From CAMLIZ01 sp966212505 (GTDB lineage Bacteria; Pseudomonadota; Gammaproteobacteria; Burkholderiales; Burkholderiaceae_C), in NCBI GenBank assembly GCA_966212505.1, contig CBIHRS010000001.1, positions 301,214 through 365,213 on the forward strand: DNA of 64,000 bases. The letters are read 5' to 3'. Of this stretch, positions 16,510 through 23,884 are shown one piece after another. The number at the start of each line of letters is the position of its first letter. Within the stretch, counting starts at the first letter, position 1. The notes under the pieces are model-generated. The model worked only from the letters and a program-made list of their open reading frames with translations. It was not told the DNA's origin and did no database searches. The translations under genes were made by a program, and so were the position numbers.

Positions 16510-17649
16510 ATGCCATCTCCGATCTACCTGGACTTCAATGCGACGACACCGGTGGCCGCCCCGGTGCTGGAGGCCATGCTGCCGTTCTGGCGAACGGCGT
16601 TCGGGAACCCTTCAAGCGCCCACAGCTTGGGTCGGCAAGCGGCCCATGCCGTAGCGCACGCCCGGGCCCAGGTCGCGGCAGCCATCGGGGCGGCGGCCGA
16701 CGAAGTCCTCTTCACGGGCAGCGCCACCGAGGCGAACAACCTAGCGCTGCTTGGCGCCAGCCAGGACGTGCCGCCGGAGCGTCGCCACCTGATCGTCAGC
16801 GCAGTGGAGCATCCAGCCGTCATGGGCCCTGCACAGGAACTGCAGCGCCTGGGATGGCGCCTTTCCGTGGCGCCGGTGGACACCGAGGGCCGGGTGGACG
16901 TGCAGGCCATCGCCGCGCTGCTGCAGGAGCCGACGGCGCTGGTCAGCGTCATGCATGCGAACAACGAGCTCGGGACGGTGCAGCCGGTGGAGGAGATCGG
17001 CCGGCTGTGCCGGCAGCACAGGGCGCTGTTTCATGTTGACGCAGCGCAATCGCTGGGCAAGATCCCGGTGTCGGTGGACGACATCGGCGCCGACCTGCTG
17101 ACGATGGCAGGCCACAAGATCTACGCGCCCAAGGGCATCGGCGCCCTTTACGTCCGGCGGGGAACCAGCTTGAAGCCGCTGTACTTCGGCGCCAGTCAGG
17201 AGCGCGGATTGAGGTCGGGGACCGAGAACGTCGCCTACATCGTCGGCCTTGGCGCAGCCGCGGAATATGTGACGAGCGTCGGCCCGACCAAATGGGCGCC
17301 TATGGCCAAGCTGCGCGATGCTCTGCAGGCGCAGTTGGAGCAGAACATTCCGGGCCTGGTCGTCAATGGGTCGCTGACGCACCGGCTACCCAACACGCTC
17401 CATGTGTCGATCCCGCATGGCTCCGCGCAGGAGATCGTCAGTGCGCTGGCTGACCAGGTGGCGTTATCCGTGGGGGCTGCCTGCCATTCGGAGGCGGGCG
17501 CGGCGTCCTCGGGCGTGATGGCAACCATCGGAGCGGACGCGCAGCGGGCTCGCGGCGCCCTACGGATCAGCCTTGGTTACGACACTACAGAGCAAGACGC
17601 GACTGCCGCAGCTCGGATGTTGACTGCTGCGATCGGAGGACCGCGATAG
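16510..17649 (+). CDS. Cysteine desulfurase (NifS/IscS family)
   Basis: 379-residue PLP enzyme of aminotransferase class V. Seen: YLDFNATTP start, SGSATEANN, VEHPAV (His stacking on PLP), FHVDAAQSLGK, PLP Lys in MAGHKIYAPKG, and the catalytic Cys in GAACHSEAGAASSGVM. Removes sulfur from L-cysteine as a persulfide. The longer-loop wording after the Cys fits the NifS-like group rather than SufS. Being divergent from an ArsR-rhodanese/MBL/MFS unit, it probably takes part in the same sulfur or detoxification task rather than in housekeeping Fe-S assembly; that is inference. Confidence 0.92.
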   Translation: MPSPIYLDFNATTPVAAPVLEAMLPFWRTAFGNPSSAHSLGRQAAHAVAHARAQVAAAIGAAADEVLFTGSATEANNLALLGASQDVPPERRHLIVSAVEHPAVMGPAQELQRLGWRLSVAPVDTEGRVDVQAIAALLQEPTALVSVMHANNELGTVQPVEEIGRLCRQHRALFHVDAAQSLGKIPVSVDDIGADLLTMAGHKIYAPKGIGALYVRRGTSLKPLYFGASQERGLRSGTENVAYIVGLGAAAEYVTSVGPTKWAPMAKLRDALQAQLEQNIPGLVVNGSLTHRLPNTLHVSIPHGSAQEIVSALADQVALSVGAACHSEAGAASSGVMATIGADAQRARGALRISLGYDTTEQDATAAARMLTAAIGGPR

Positions 17650-17772
17650 GTTACGGACTGCTGCTCGCGGACGTCGCGTTCCAGTTTGCGAGATGGCCGG
17701 TCGACTTGCTTCTGGCCGCAAACAGCTTTACCAAAGGCGCTGAAAAGCGGTAGCGGCGGAGTCAAAGCTGCG

Positions 17773-18587
17773 CTACTCATGCTGCAGCTGATTTAGGTTC
17801 AAAGGACTGCTTTCGCAGGCTTCGATCACCTCGCACTCCTGGCACCAGCGGCCGTTGCGCACATCGAGCAAAGACGCCCCCCACACGTGGCCTCTCGCGC
17901 ATCGCCAGAAAAGCTCAGCGGTGCCACTCGGGCATTTGCTGGACAAGCACTGGCCTTGCAGTAGCTGCGCCAGTTCGCACGCTGCGCCCAGGTCCATGCG
18001 CCGGGCCTTGCGCGCGCAGCTCGGGCACCAAGTGCCGATGAGCACGTTGTGCGCCAGCGGCTCCCATTCATGACCCGCAGCACAGCGCATCCGGTGCCGT
18101 GCTCGCCGTCCCAACCAGACCTCGCTCAGGCACTGGCCGCCCCTTGCCTTCGCGATCCCCGGTGCAAGTTTTCGATGGTGGCCTCCGAGCTCTCCCGCTT
18201 GGTCGGGTTGACCGAGCCGCATTGCGGGCACGCGATCGAAACAGGGCGATGGCGCCATTCATGACCCTGGGAGCATCGGAACCGATAGGCATGGACTCTC
18301 CCTTTCCATCCGTCGTCGAGGCACACGATGTCGAGCGCGGCGGCCCTCGCGCACAGCTGCGCAAACATCTGTTCATCCGAACACACCGGGCACTCGCGGA
18401 ACGTCCGCACGATGCTGCTCGGCGTCGCATCGAACTCGTGGCCGTGTTCGCAGACGAACCGATGGCTGATCTGCCAGCCGCGGAACGACTGGTCCTTGCA
18501 CCAAAGGCGATGGGCATACGCCCTCGCGCGTAGTGTTGGGCTTTGGTCAAGCACCGGGTGAGTCAACGAAGGCGGCGGTTTGTTCAT
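17773..18587 (-). pseudogene. Multi zinc-ribbon protein, interrupted by a frameshift
   Basis: Two overlapping frames (18126-18587 and 17773-about 18160) read as one protein of about 270 residues. It carries repeated units of the form C..GHEW/GHEF...C..C: CEHGHEFDAT..CPVC, CSQGHEWRHR..CPQC, CAAGHEWEPL..CPSC, CARGHVWGAS..CQEC. This resembles the probable zinc-ribbon domain DUF4379. The frames switch at a G4 run (18157-18160 on the plus strand), where one base seems to be missing; joined, the text runs LHRGIAKARGGQCLS. Either a real mutation or a read error. Start MNKPPPS at 18587. Function unknown. Confidence 0.65.
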
Positions 18588-18589
18588 GC

Positions 18590-18790
18590 CTACGCCTTCC
18601 TCTGCTTCCGCGCAGCCTCTGCCCTCTCGAGATCTTCGAGCAGTTGTTGGGTACTGGGCTCATCCGTCTCCGGGCGTCGCATCGCAGCGAATGTTTGCCC
18701 GATGATGTGCAGGAGCGCGGCTACCAGGACGACCGCGCAGGACAACACCAGCAGCATCCTCGGGCCATCGAACAAGCGTTCCTCGCTCAT
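18590..18790 (-). CDS. Small single-pass membrane protein
   Basis: 66 residues with one transmembrane helix (about residues 12-33, LLVLSCAVVLVAALLHII) and a charged, Glu/Arg-rich tail. Not recognised. The ATG at 18790 overlaps the stop of the upstream 96-residue gene (ATGA), which sets the start and indicates coupling. Ends two bases before the zinc-ribbon gene start. Confidence 0.65.
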   Translation of the reverse strand: MSEERLFDGPRMLLVLSCAVVLVAALLHIIGQTFAAMRRPETDEPSTQQLLEDLERAEAARKQRKA

Positions 18791-19077
18791 GCACGCACGA
18801 AGTCTTCGATCGGCATCGGCAGCGTGTCGATCTCTTCGTAGGCAAGAAGCGTCCAGACGGTCGGCAGTTCGACCATCGGCTGCTCGCGCCGCAACCACTG
18901 CAAGAGCGAACGGCGCTTGAGCACGATGGCCGGTGGCACGCGCTGCCCTCTTTCAAAGCGCTGACGGCGGCCGCCGAGCAGGCGCCCTTCGTCAACGCAC
19001 ATCCACCACCCGCTGCACGGGCAAAGGTTCCCCGTCACGGTCTGATCACCTATGTGGACCGTGTTGCTGATCATCAT
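18787..19077 (-). CDS. Hypothetical protein, GWW-type, T6SS-neighbourhood resemblance
   Basis: 96 residues beginning ISNTVHIGDQTVTGNLCPCSGWW. The pattern TG.LCP.SGWW.C followed by RF..G...PPA is reminiscent of small proteins that accompany type VI secretion effectors in Burkholderiales, but I cannot assign it to a named family. Translationally coupled to the 66-residue membrane protein downstream. Part of a minus-strand series of small genes that looks like an immunity array. Confidence 0.6.
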   Translation of the reverse strand: MMISNTVHIGDQTVTGNLCPCSGWWMCVDEGRLLGGRRQRFERGQRVPPAIVLKRRSLLQWLRREQPMVELPTVWTLLAYEEIDTLPMPIEDFVRA

Positions 19078-19097
19078 CTGAACTCCCTGGTGATGGC

Positions 19098-19436
19098 CTA
19101 CATCGGTAGCTTGCCGTCGCCGTATGCGGCTACAAGCATGTGGCCCTCTTTGTCTACGTGAACGCGGATGCGCTCGCCGGCCAGCTCGACAAGTTGGCCG
19201 CGGTCGCTGTACGCAAATCGCAGTGATCCGCCGTCATAGAAGCGGACATAGTGCGAGACCATCCCTGCGACACGGACGATCTCGTAGCTGCTGACTTCGG
19301 CAAGGTTATGCACGCCAACCGAAGACAGTAGCGGCAGTTCACCGCACATGGTCCCATCGTGCACGGCGATGAGGGCTCCCCAATCCGTCGTTACGGCTTC
19401 GCCCTCGTGGAGATCGCGATGGGTGCTGCTCACCAC
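19098..19436 (-). CDS. Hypothetical protein of immunity-array type
   Basis: 112 residues, no signal peptide or membrane segment, with a mostly beta pattern (YVRFYDGGSLRFAYSDRGQLVEL). Not recognised. It lies 20 bases upstream of the GWW-type gene and 20 bases after the next one, all on the minus strand, so it is probably co-transcribed. Base composition is less GC-rich than the chromosomal genes before 17,650. Confidence 0.55.
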   Translation of the reverse strand: MVSSTHRDLHEGEAVTTDWGALIAVHDGTMCGELPLLSSVGVHNLAEVSSYEIVRVAGMVSHYVRFYDGGSLRFAYSDRGQLVELAGERIRVHVDKEGHMLVAAYGDGKLPM

Positions 19437-19455
19437 CAGCCTCTACAGGAGCACG

Positions 19456-19806
19456 TCAAATATTCGATTGCCGATCGATCTCTCGATCGTGCATGTCCGG
19501 AATATTCAAAACGGTGTTTCCGCTTATGGTCCTGATGTCCCCTTGAACAATGCCTCCTGAGTCCTCGTCGTCCGAGAGTTCAAAGTACAGGGGATTGCCA
19601 AACGAGGGCAACCCAGCGACCAGCGCCCGCAGTCGCGCCGCAACTTCGCCATGGTCAGCGTAGAACAGCCGAAACTCCGCAACGGGCTCACCGTTGTCAA
19701 TGCGGCGCTTCACCTCACCCAGCGGTGCGTCTGTCTGCTTGTGCACAAAGAGCGCGGCTTTCGCCGCATCGGTAGCTTGGCCAAGCTTCACAACAATCTG
19801 GGTCAC
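19456..19806 (-). CDS. Hypothetical protein of immunity-array type
   Basis: 116 residues, cytosolic. An alpha/beta N-terminal half (DAAKAALFVHKQTDAPLGEV, KRRIDNGEPVAEF, DHGEVAARLRALV) precedes an acidic C-terminal half. Not recognised. Neighbour spacing and strand place it in the same small-gene series. The acidic character fits an immunity protein that masks a basic toxin, but no toxin partner is identified. Confidence 0.55.
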   Translation of the reverse strand: MTQIVVKLGQATDAAKAALFVHKQTDAPLGEVKRRIDNGEPVAEFRLFYADHGEVAARLRALVAGLPSFGNPLYFELSDDEDSGGIVQGDIRTISGNTVLNIPDMHDREIDRQSNI

Positions 19807-19833
19807 ACCAGGACTCCTCCAAGAACGCTGGGT

Positions 19834-20085
19834 CTAGAGGCTCGTCACAACGGAAACTCGAGCGGGCGCGTCTTCCGAGAATTGGAGACGAAGTCCGTGG
19901 CGCCAGAGCTCGAAGTAGCCATCCATTACCCCGCTGGGCGCGCCAGCGGAAACTTCCGCAGCCGGCCAAAGCGCATAGGCGGCCAGAAAGTAGTCGTTGG
20001 CTATTGAGTACAGCGCCTCTTTCAGCAGAAAGAGCTCATTCTGCTTGGGTTGCAAACGCGCCAAGAAGTCAGTAAGACACATCAT
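19834..20085 (-). CDS. Hypothetical small protein of immunity-array type
   Basis: 83 residues (LTDFLARLQPKQNELFLLKEAL then YFELWRHGLRLQF), Trp/Tyr-rich, cytosolic. Not recognised. Its start overlaps the end of the upstream 140-residue gene by 17 bases, so the two are coupled. Confidence 0.55.
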   Translation of the reverse strand: MMCLTDFLARLQPKQNELFLLKEALYSIANDYFLAAYALWPAAEVSAGAPSGVMDGYFELWRHGLRLQFSEDAPARVSVVTSL

Positions 20086-20491
20086 AGATGTCTATCTCTA
20101 TGGTGTCTTCAACGGGGGGCAGTTCGTCGTCCGATATTTCAATACCGGCAATCTCGGCAGCAAGGCTGCCCTGCCCAGTGAACAGAGCCAGCTCACCCAT
20201 CCCAACAAGATGGCGACGAGCAAACTCTCGCTTTATGTCAGCGCTGACTGAACAAGGTTGAGAAACGGAAAAGTAAAGATCGCGCGCGTCGAAGCCGGGG
20301 GCGGTAGCCTCATAGATCTTCTGCAGTCGCGCCTTAACTTGGGCTTCGACTCCTTCACCTGGGAACAACCGCTCCAGTCCATCACCGGTGGGTCGATAGC
20401 GGTTGAAGAGTCCACTCAGATCCTCGGGCTTTAAGCCGCTCGCTGGGCGCTGCAGCTCTGCAGCGACTCTGTACAGCAATCCATCAGTCAT
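20069..20491 (-). CDS. Hypothetical protein of immunity-array type
   Basis: 140 residues with an acidic C-terminus (ISDDELPPVEDTIEIDIYDVSY). Not recognised. It begins four bases after the stop of the upstream toxin-tail-like ORF, the position expected for its immunity gene, and overlaps the next gene downstream. The highly acidic end would suit binding of a basic nuclease toxin; this is inference from position and composition only. Confidence 0.58.
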   Translation of the reverse strand: MTDGLLYRVAAELQRPASGLKPEDLSGLFNRYRPTGDGLERLFPGEGVEAQVKARLQKIYEATAPGFDARDLYFSVSQPCSVSADIKREFARRHLVGMGELALFTGQGSLAAEIAGIEISDDELPPVEDTIEIDIYDVSY

Positions 20492-20495
20492 TCTT

Positions 20496-20717
20496 TTACT
20501 CGCTTAATCCATCGGGTAAGTCGGCGCGGCCGCCCGAGAGTCTTGTGTCCGCCCAGTCCTGCAACTTCCCCTTATATTCAGGGAAGCTGTTGGATTGATC
20601 AACCAGATCAAGAATTTCATTGTGCGCGGTCGTCGAGCCTTCGCCACCATGCGACCACTCCGAATTGGCGCCCTTAATATCTCCGGTGCGAGTGCGCATG
20701 TCCTTGATTTCTTCCAT
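20496..20717 (-). CDS. Possible C-terminal remnant of a polymorphic toxin
   Basis: About 73 residues (MEEIKDMRTRTGDIKG, then EWSHGGEGSTTAHNEILDLV). There is no full-length gene upstream: the frame closes near 20792 and the next gene is divergent. Short C-terminal toxin tails left without their delivery domain are common ahead of immunity arrays, and this ORF sits just where such a tail would be. No catalytic motif is certain. The ATG at 20717 is tentative; the frame is open to 20792. Confidence 0.45.
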   Translation of the reverse strand: MEEIKDMRTRTGDIKGANSEWSHGGEGSTTAHNEILDLVDQSNSFPEYKGKLQDWADTRLSGGRADLPDGLSE

Positions 20718-20891
20718 GCTGACGCCCCAGGCCGTCAATCGCGTTCGCGATAGCGGCAAGGCGCGCATTGCGCAGCGCCACGGACAGGGCAATCAACGCT
20801 TGTCAATTGAAAGATTTCCAGTGCACCAACCCGATGGCAGCTCTACAGTCCCCGGCCCAGCCCATCACCCCCCCGAGGGAGGACGACAGAC

Positions 20892-21548
20892 ATGGATGCC
20901 GAAGCATGGAAGACGATTGGTACATACGTCGGGGCGCTGATTTCCGCACCGTTCGTCAAGATTTGGATCGAATCCATTGCGCTATCGCACGAGAAGTTGC
21001 GGGCTGAGTATGACTTCGCCAAGAAGGTGTTAGACGACCTGAAGGCCAATCCCGATATGACGATGTTTCAGCGAGCGCTGGGACTCCGAGCCCTCGCCGG
21101 AACACGCAACATTCGTCCGCAAGTGGTCGAGTACCTGATCCATTGTGAAGACCCTGATGCGCTGAAAACATATGTCGCGTGCGCCGCCTTTATCGAAGAG
21201 AACCCGGATGTGCAGGAGCAGCAGCGCATCACGTTCCGAAAGGCCTACAAAAGCCCGATCAAGCGCTGGCTCTCGAAGGCATCGCGGTTCGGCCTCTACA
21301 TAGTCGCCGGCTTGACCGCGTTTGCTCCCATGTGGCTTGCTCCACTAGTAGGACACAAGCCGGAGATGTGGAGATTGGCGGTTACGCAGCTCGCGACCGC
21401 CGCCCTGTTTCTGCCGGTGGCAGTCCGGGCATTGGACAGCTCCACCAAGCTCCATCGCGCTGAAAAGCTGGTCGCGAACCAAAAGCGATTCGAACCGCCA
21501 GTGCGCTCTGAGCCTCGGCGGCTTACGCGGTCATCGCTTCGGGCTTGA
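20892..21548 (+). CDS. Two-TM membrane protein, paralogue A of a tandem pair
   Basis: 218 residues: a cytosolic N-terminal half of helices (FAKKVLDDLKANPDM..., then LGLRALAGTRN..VVEYLIHCEDP) followed by two transmembrane helices (about 137-156 and 163-182) and a basic tail. Not a recognised family. The same layout and several identical motifs occur in the next gene. A GGGAGGACG ribosome site precedes the ATG. It is divergent from the small-gene array and, on the plus strand, opposite to the prophage genes that follow. Confidence 0.7.
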   Translation: MDAEAWKTIGTYVGALISAPFVKIWIESIALSHEKLRAEYDFAKKVLDDLKANPDMTMFQRALGLRALAGTRNIRPQVVEYLIHCEDPDALKTYVACAAFIEENPDVQEQQRITFRKAYKSPIKRWLSKASRFGLYIVAGLTAFAPMWLAPLVGHKPEMWRLAVTQLATAALFLPVAVRALDSSTKLHRAEKLVANQKRFEPPVRSEPRRLTRSSLRA

Positions 21549-21663
21549 CCTACCTGGTCACTGCACACCTGTGCAGTTGCTGTGCACACTCGAATGTCTG
21601 ACTATTTCGCGCAGTAGTAAGTGATTGCCTAGCGCGCCATAAATCCAATGATCCGGAGGAACC

Positions 21664-22311
21664 TTGGCTATTGAACCCCTCGCAGTGTTAAACGCTGCCA
21701 AGACCGGTGTAGGGCTCTTTCGCGACCTGTTTCCAAAGAGTCGGGAAAAGGAGCACGAGGAACAGACGTTCGCGCGTGAGTTCCTGAAGCAAGTGCGTGA
21801 CGATCCAGAGATGCATCCCCATTGCAAAAAACTGGGGCTGCAGCGTATCGCCCGCGCCAGAAATTCCAGCGCAGAAGCCATCGAATATGTGTTGAATCTA
21901 CAAGAGCCGCTCGATGCTGTCGCAATGCTCCGTAGCGGAGAACTCATGTTGAAACACGACCCTGCAGAGCCCTCTCGGCAACTCGTGTTTCGCGAGCCAT
22001 ATGCCGATCAGACCGAGCGAAGGCGAGTCACCCGGCGATATGCTTGGGGAGCTTTGGCGAGCCTTGTAGCCGTCTTCGCTGCACCTTTGTGGCTGAGAGT
22101 GTGGAGGGACATGGCCGCCTGGAAGGGTGAACAGCCGCTGTTTGATCTTGGCCTCGTGTTGCTAGTCATCGAATCGTTCGCCATGCCTTTGGCTTGGCTC
22201 AGCGCAAGAGAATTGATGAAGCGATTAAATGCCGAAGCTCTGGTGAATCTACAAAAGCCATACCCACAGAAGCCAAAGCCCCCCGTGCCTAGCCGGCTTC
22301 CTCCGTCATAG
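21664..22311 (+). CDS. Two-TM membrane protein, paralogue B of a tandem pair
   Basis: 215 residues, homologous in layout to the preceding gene: FAREFLKQVRDDPEM, LGLQRIARARN, AIEYVLNLQEP, FREPY, then two TM helices (about 127-147 and 160-182) and a tail ending in Pro/Lys. Start is a TTG at 21664 with a strong CCGGAGGAA ribosome site nine bases before it. Between the two genes lie 115 bases with low GC. Together they look like one inserted cargo cassette beside the prophage tail genes. Function unknown. Confidence 0.7.
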   Translation: MAIEPLAVLNAAKTGVGLFRDLFPKSREKEHEEQTFAREFLKQVRDDPEMHPHCKKLGLQRIARARNSSAEAIEYVLNLQEPLDAVAMLRSGELMLKHDPAEPSRQLVFREPYADQTERRRVTRRYAWGALASLVAVFAAPLWLRVWRDMAAWKGEQPLFDLGLVLLVIESFAMPLAWLSARELMKRLNAEALVNLQKPYPQKPKPPVPSRLPPS

Positions 22312-22684
22312 CGGATGGCTTTACCCAATCGGCAATCACTGCATTGAACTGGCGCACGTGATCGTGTGCCACCACAAAGTATTCGCGCGTGGGGTCGAGC
22401 CAGTCGAAGCGATAGGCCCCGTCCTTAGCCGACCACCCGGCCGCTACCACCACCGCCGAGCGCGCGTCGAACAGCCACACCTTGCGGCTAGCCGGCGTGC
22501 CCTCGATGGAGACCTTCCCGGCGATGAAGCCGTAGCCCCAAAACTCCTTCGCGCGTGAAGTGGCACGTTCGCCGTGCCGCGGCACCGCGCCCCTATCGAT
22601 CGCGAACGGCGCAAGCGGCACGACGTTGTACAACAGGCGTGGCACAGGCGGCCCCGCAATTGCGTGCGGCGCAAAGCGCGTCAC
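22289..22684 (-). CDS. Phage tail-module protein, carboxypeptidase-regulatory-like fold
   Basis: 131 residues. The core GKVSIEGTPASRKVWLFDAR, AKDGAYRFDWLDPTREY, VVAHDH and FNAVIADWVKPSA is a small beta-sandwich pattern seen at the 3' end of tail modules of siphovirus prophages, probably a virion or receptor-side protein. Last gene of the minus-strand prophage operon; its end overlaps the convergent membrane gene by 23 bases, which may mark where the cargo cassette was inserted. Confidence 0.65.
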   Translation of the reverse strand: MTRFAPHAIAGPPVPRLLYNVVPLAPFAIDRGAVPRHGERATSRAKEFWGYGFIAGKVSIEGTPASRKVWLFDARSAVVVAAGWSAKDGAYRFDWLDPTREYFVVAHDHVRQFNAVIADWVKPSAMTEEAG

Positions 22685-22717
22685 GCTCCGACGACGCGTG
22701 GAAGCTCGCCCGCCATC

Positions 22718-23878
22718 TCAGTCCCACGGCCCGGTCAAGTCGAACGCCATGCGCCCGTTGCCGCCGTTCTGCGTGTTCGCCATTACCAGCAGCTTGCGCA
22801 CGGTGCCATCGAGGACGAAGCCGTCGTAGAGCCACGGCTCCGGCGCGCTGATGCCATGCAGCGGGCACAGCATTCCTGGCAGGCGCCCACGCAGCGACGG
22901 GCCGCCCTGCTCTTGAATCAGCAGCGGCATGACGTAGATGCCCGAGTCGGCCGGGTTCGGATAGGGAAGGCCCGTCGAGCCGATGCCGGCACCGCTGCTG
23001 CCGGGCGCTGCCACCCACATCGCCGGCACCCGATTGCCCAGCTGGGTATAGCTGCGCGCCATCCAGATGCCGGTGTTGCCCACCGCGGTGCCGACGGAGT
23101 ACACCCAATCGCACACCTCGTTGCCGTTGGGCTCGTTCCAGTTGTACCCCGGGTCGAAGTAGCCAGCGAGCACCCCGTTGTAGCCGTCGCCGGCCTTGAA
23201 GCTCGGAAAGTCGCCGAACAGGTACGGGACATACCGCCCGTAATAGCTCTCGCTCCAGGCCACGCACAACCAGAACCGCTTCGAGTCTCCGATCAGCACC
23301 CAAGGGCGAGCTGTCGTGCTCTCGTTCTGGCCCTTGCGCCAAAACACCTGAGCCATGCAGGTCCCGTTGTCCACGTCGGCCATGGTCTCCCACATCTGCA
23401 CGACCGACGTCCGGAACCCGGCGCCATAGTCCGGATTTCCGGGCATAGCGGTCTCGTCCACCCGCAGGTACACACCGCAGCTTGCCGGGTCTTTGCTGCG
23501 ATAGACGGCCTTGCTGGCCGCGGTGTAGGGGCTGGCCCAATCCAGCGGCGCGATCTTGGCGGTGATCGTGCCGGACGCGGGCGAAGCGGGGTCGCCAGTC
23601 ACGTCGAAATCGAAGGTATTCGTCGTGACATTGCGGATCACCTTGTCGCCGTTGTAGACGCCCTCCACCGCGCCGTCGATGCGCACCGTATCCCCATTGC
23701 GGAAGCCGTGCCCCGCGTCGGCCTGGACGGTTGCTACGTTGCCCACACGCGTGATCTTGGTGAGCGTGCGCAGGTTGTAGCCATTGAGCAGGCAGGCATT
23801 GAGCACCGCGATGAGTGCACCATCCTGTCCGCTCAACTGCGGCGCCCCGGTCTGGTTCGATTGGTACCACTTGATCAT
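22718..23878 (-). CDS. Phage virion/tail protein
   Basis: 386 residues. Contains a short FCCH-like beta motif (GHGFRNGDTVRIDGAVEGVYNGDKVI...TTNTFDFDV, about 55-95) common in phage tail and baseplate proteins, then a long Trp/Tyr/Gly-rich region without recognised domain. Follows the large tail protein at a 6-base distance, on the same strand. Intact frame; likely structural. Confidence 0.65.
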   Translation of the reverse strand: MIKWYQSNQTGAPQLSGQDGALIAVLNACLLNGYNLRTLTKITRVGNVATVQADAGHGFRNGDTVRIDGAVEGVYNGDKVIRNVTTNTFDFDVTGDPASPASGTITAKIAPLDWASPYTAASKAVYRSKDPASCGVYLRVDETAMPGNPDYGAGFRTSVVQMWETMADVDNGTCMAQVFWRKGQNESTTARPWVLIGDSKRFWLCVAWSESYYGRYVPYLFGDFPSFKAGDGYNGVLAGYFDPGYNWNEPNGNEVCDWVYSVGTAVGNTGIWMARSYTQLGNRVPAMWVAAPGSSGAGIGSTGLPYPNPADSGIYVMPLLIQEQGGPSLRGRLPGMLCPLHGISAPEPWLYDGFVLDGTVRKLLVMANTQNGGNGRMAFDLTGPWD

Positions 23879-23884
23879 GTGAAG

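Noticed and set aside
16510..17649. Assignment to nitrogen fixation (nifS of a nif cluster)
   Set aside because: No other nif genes; context is ArsR-rhodanese and MBL, so only the family is called.
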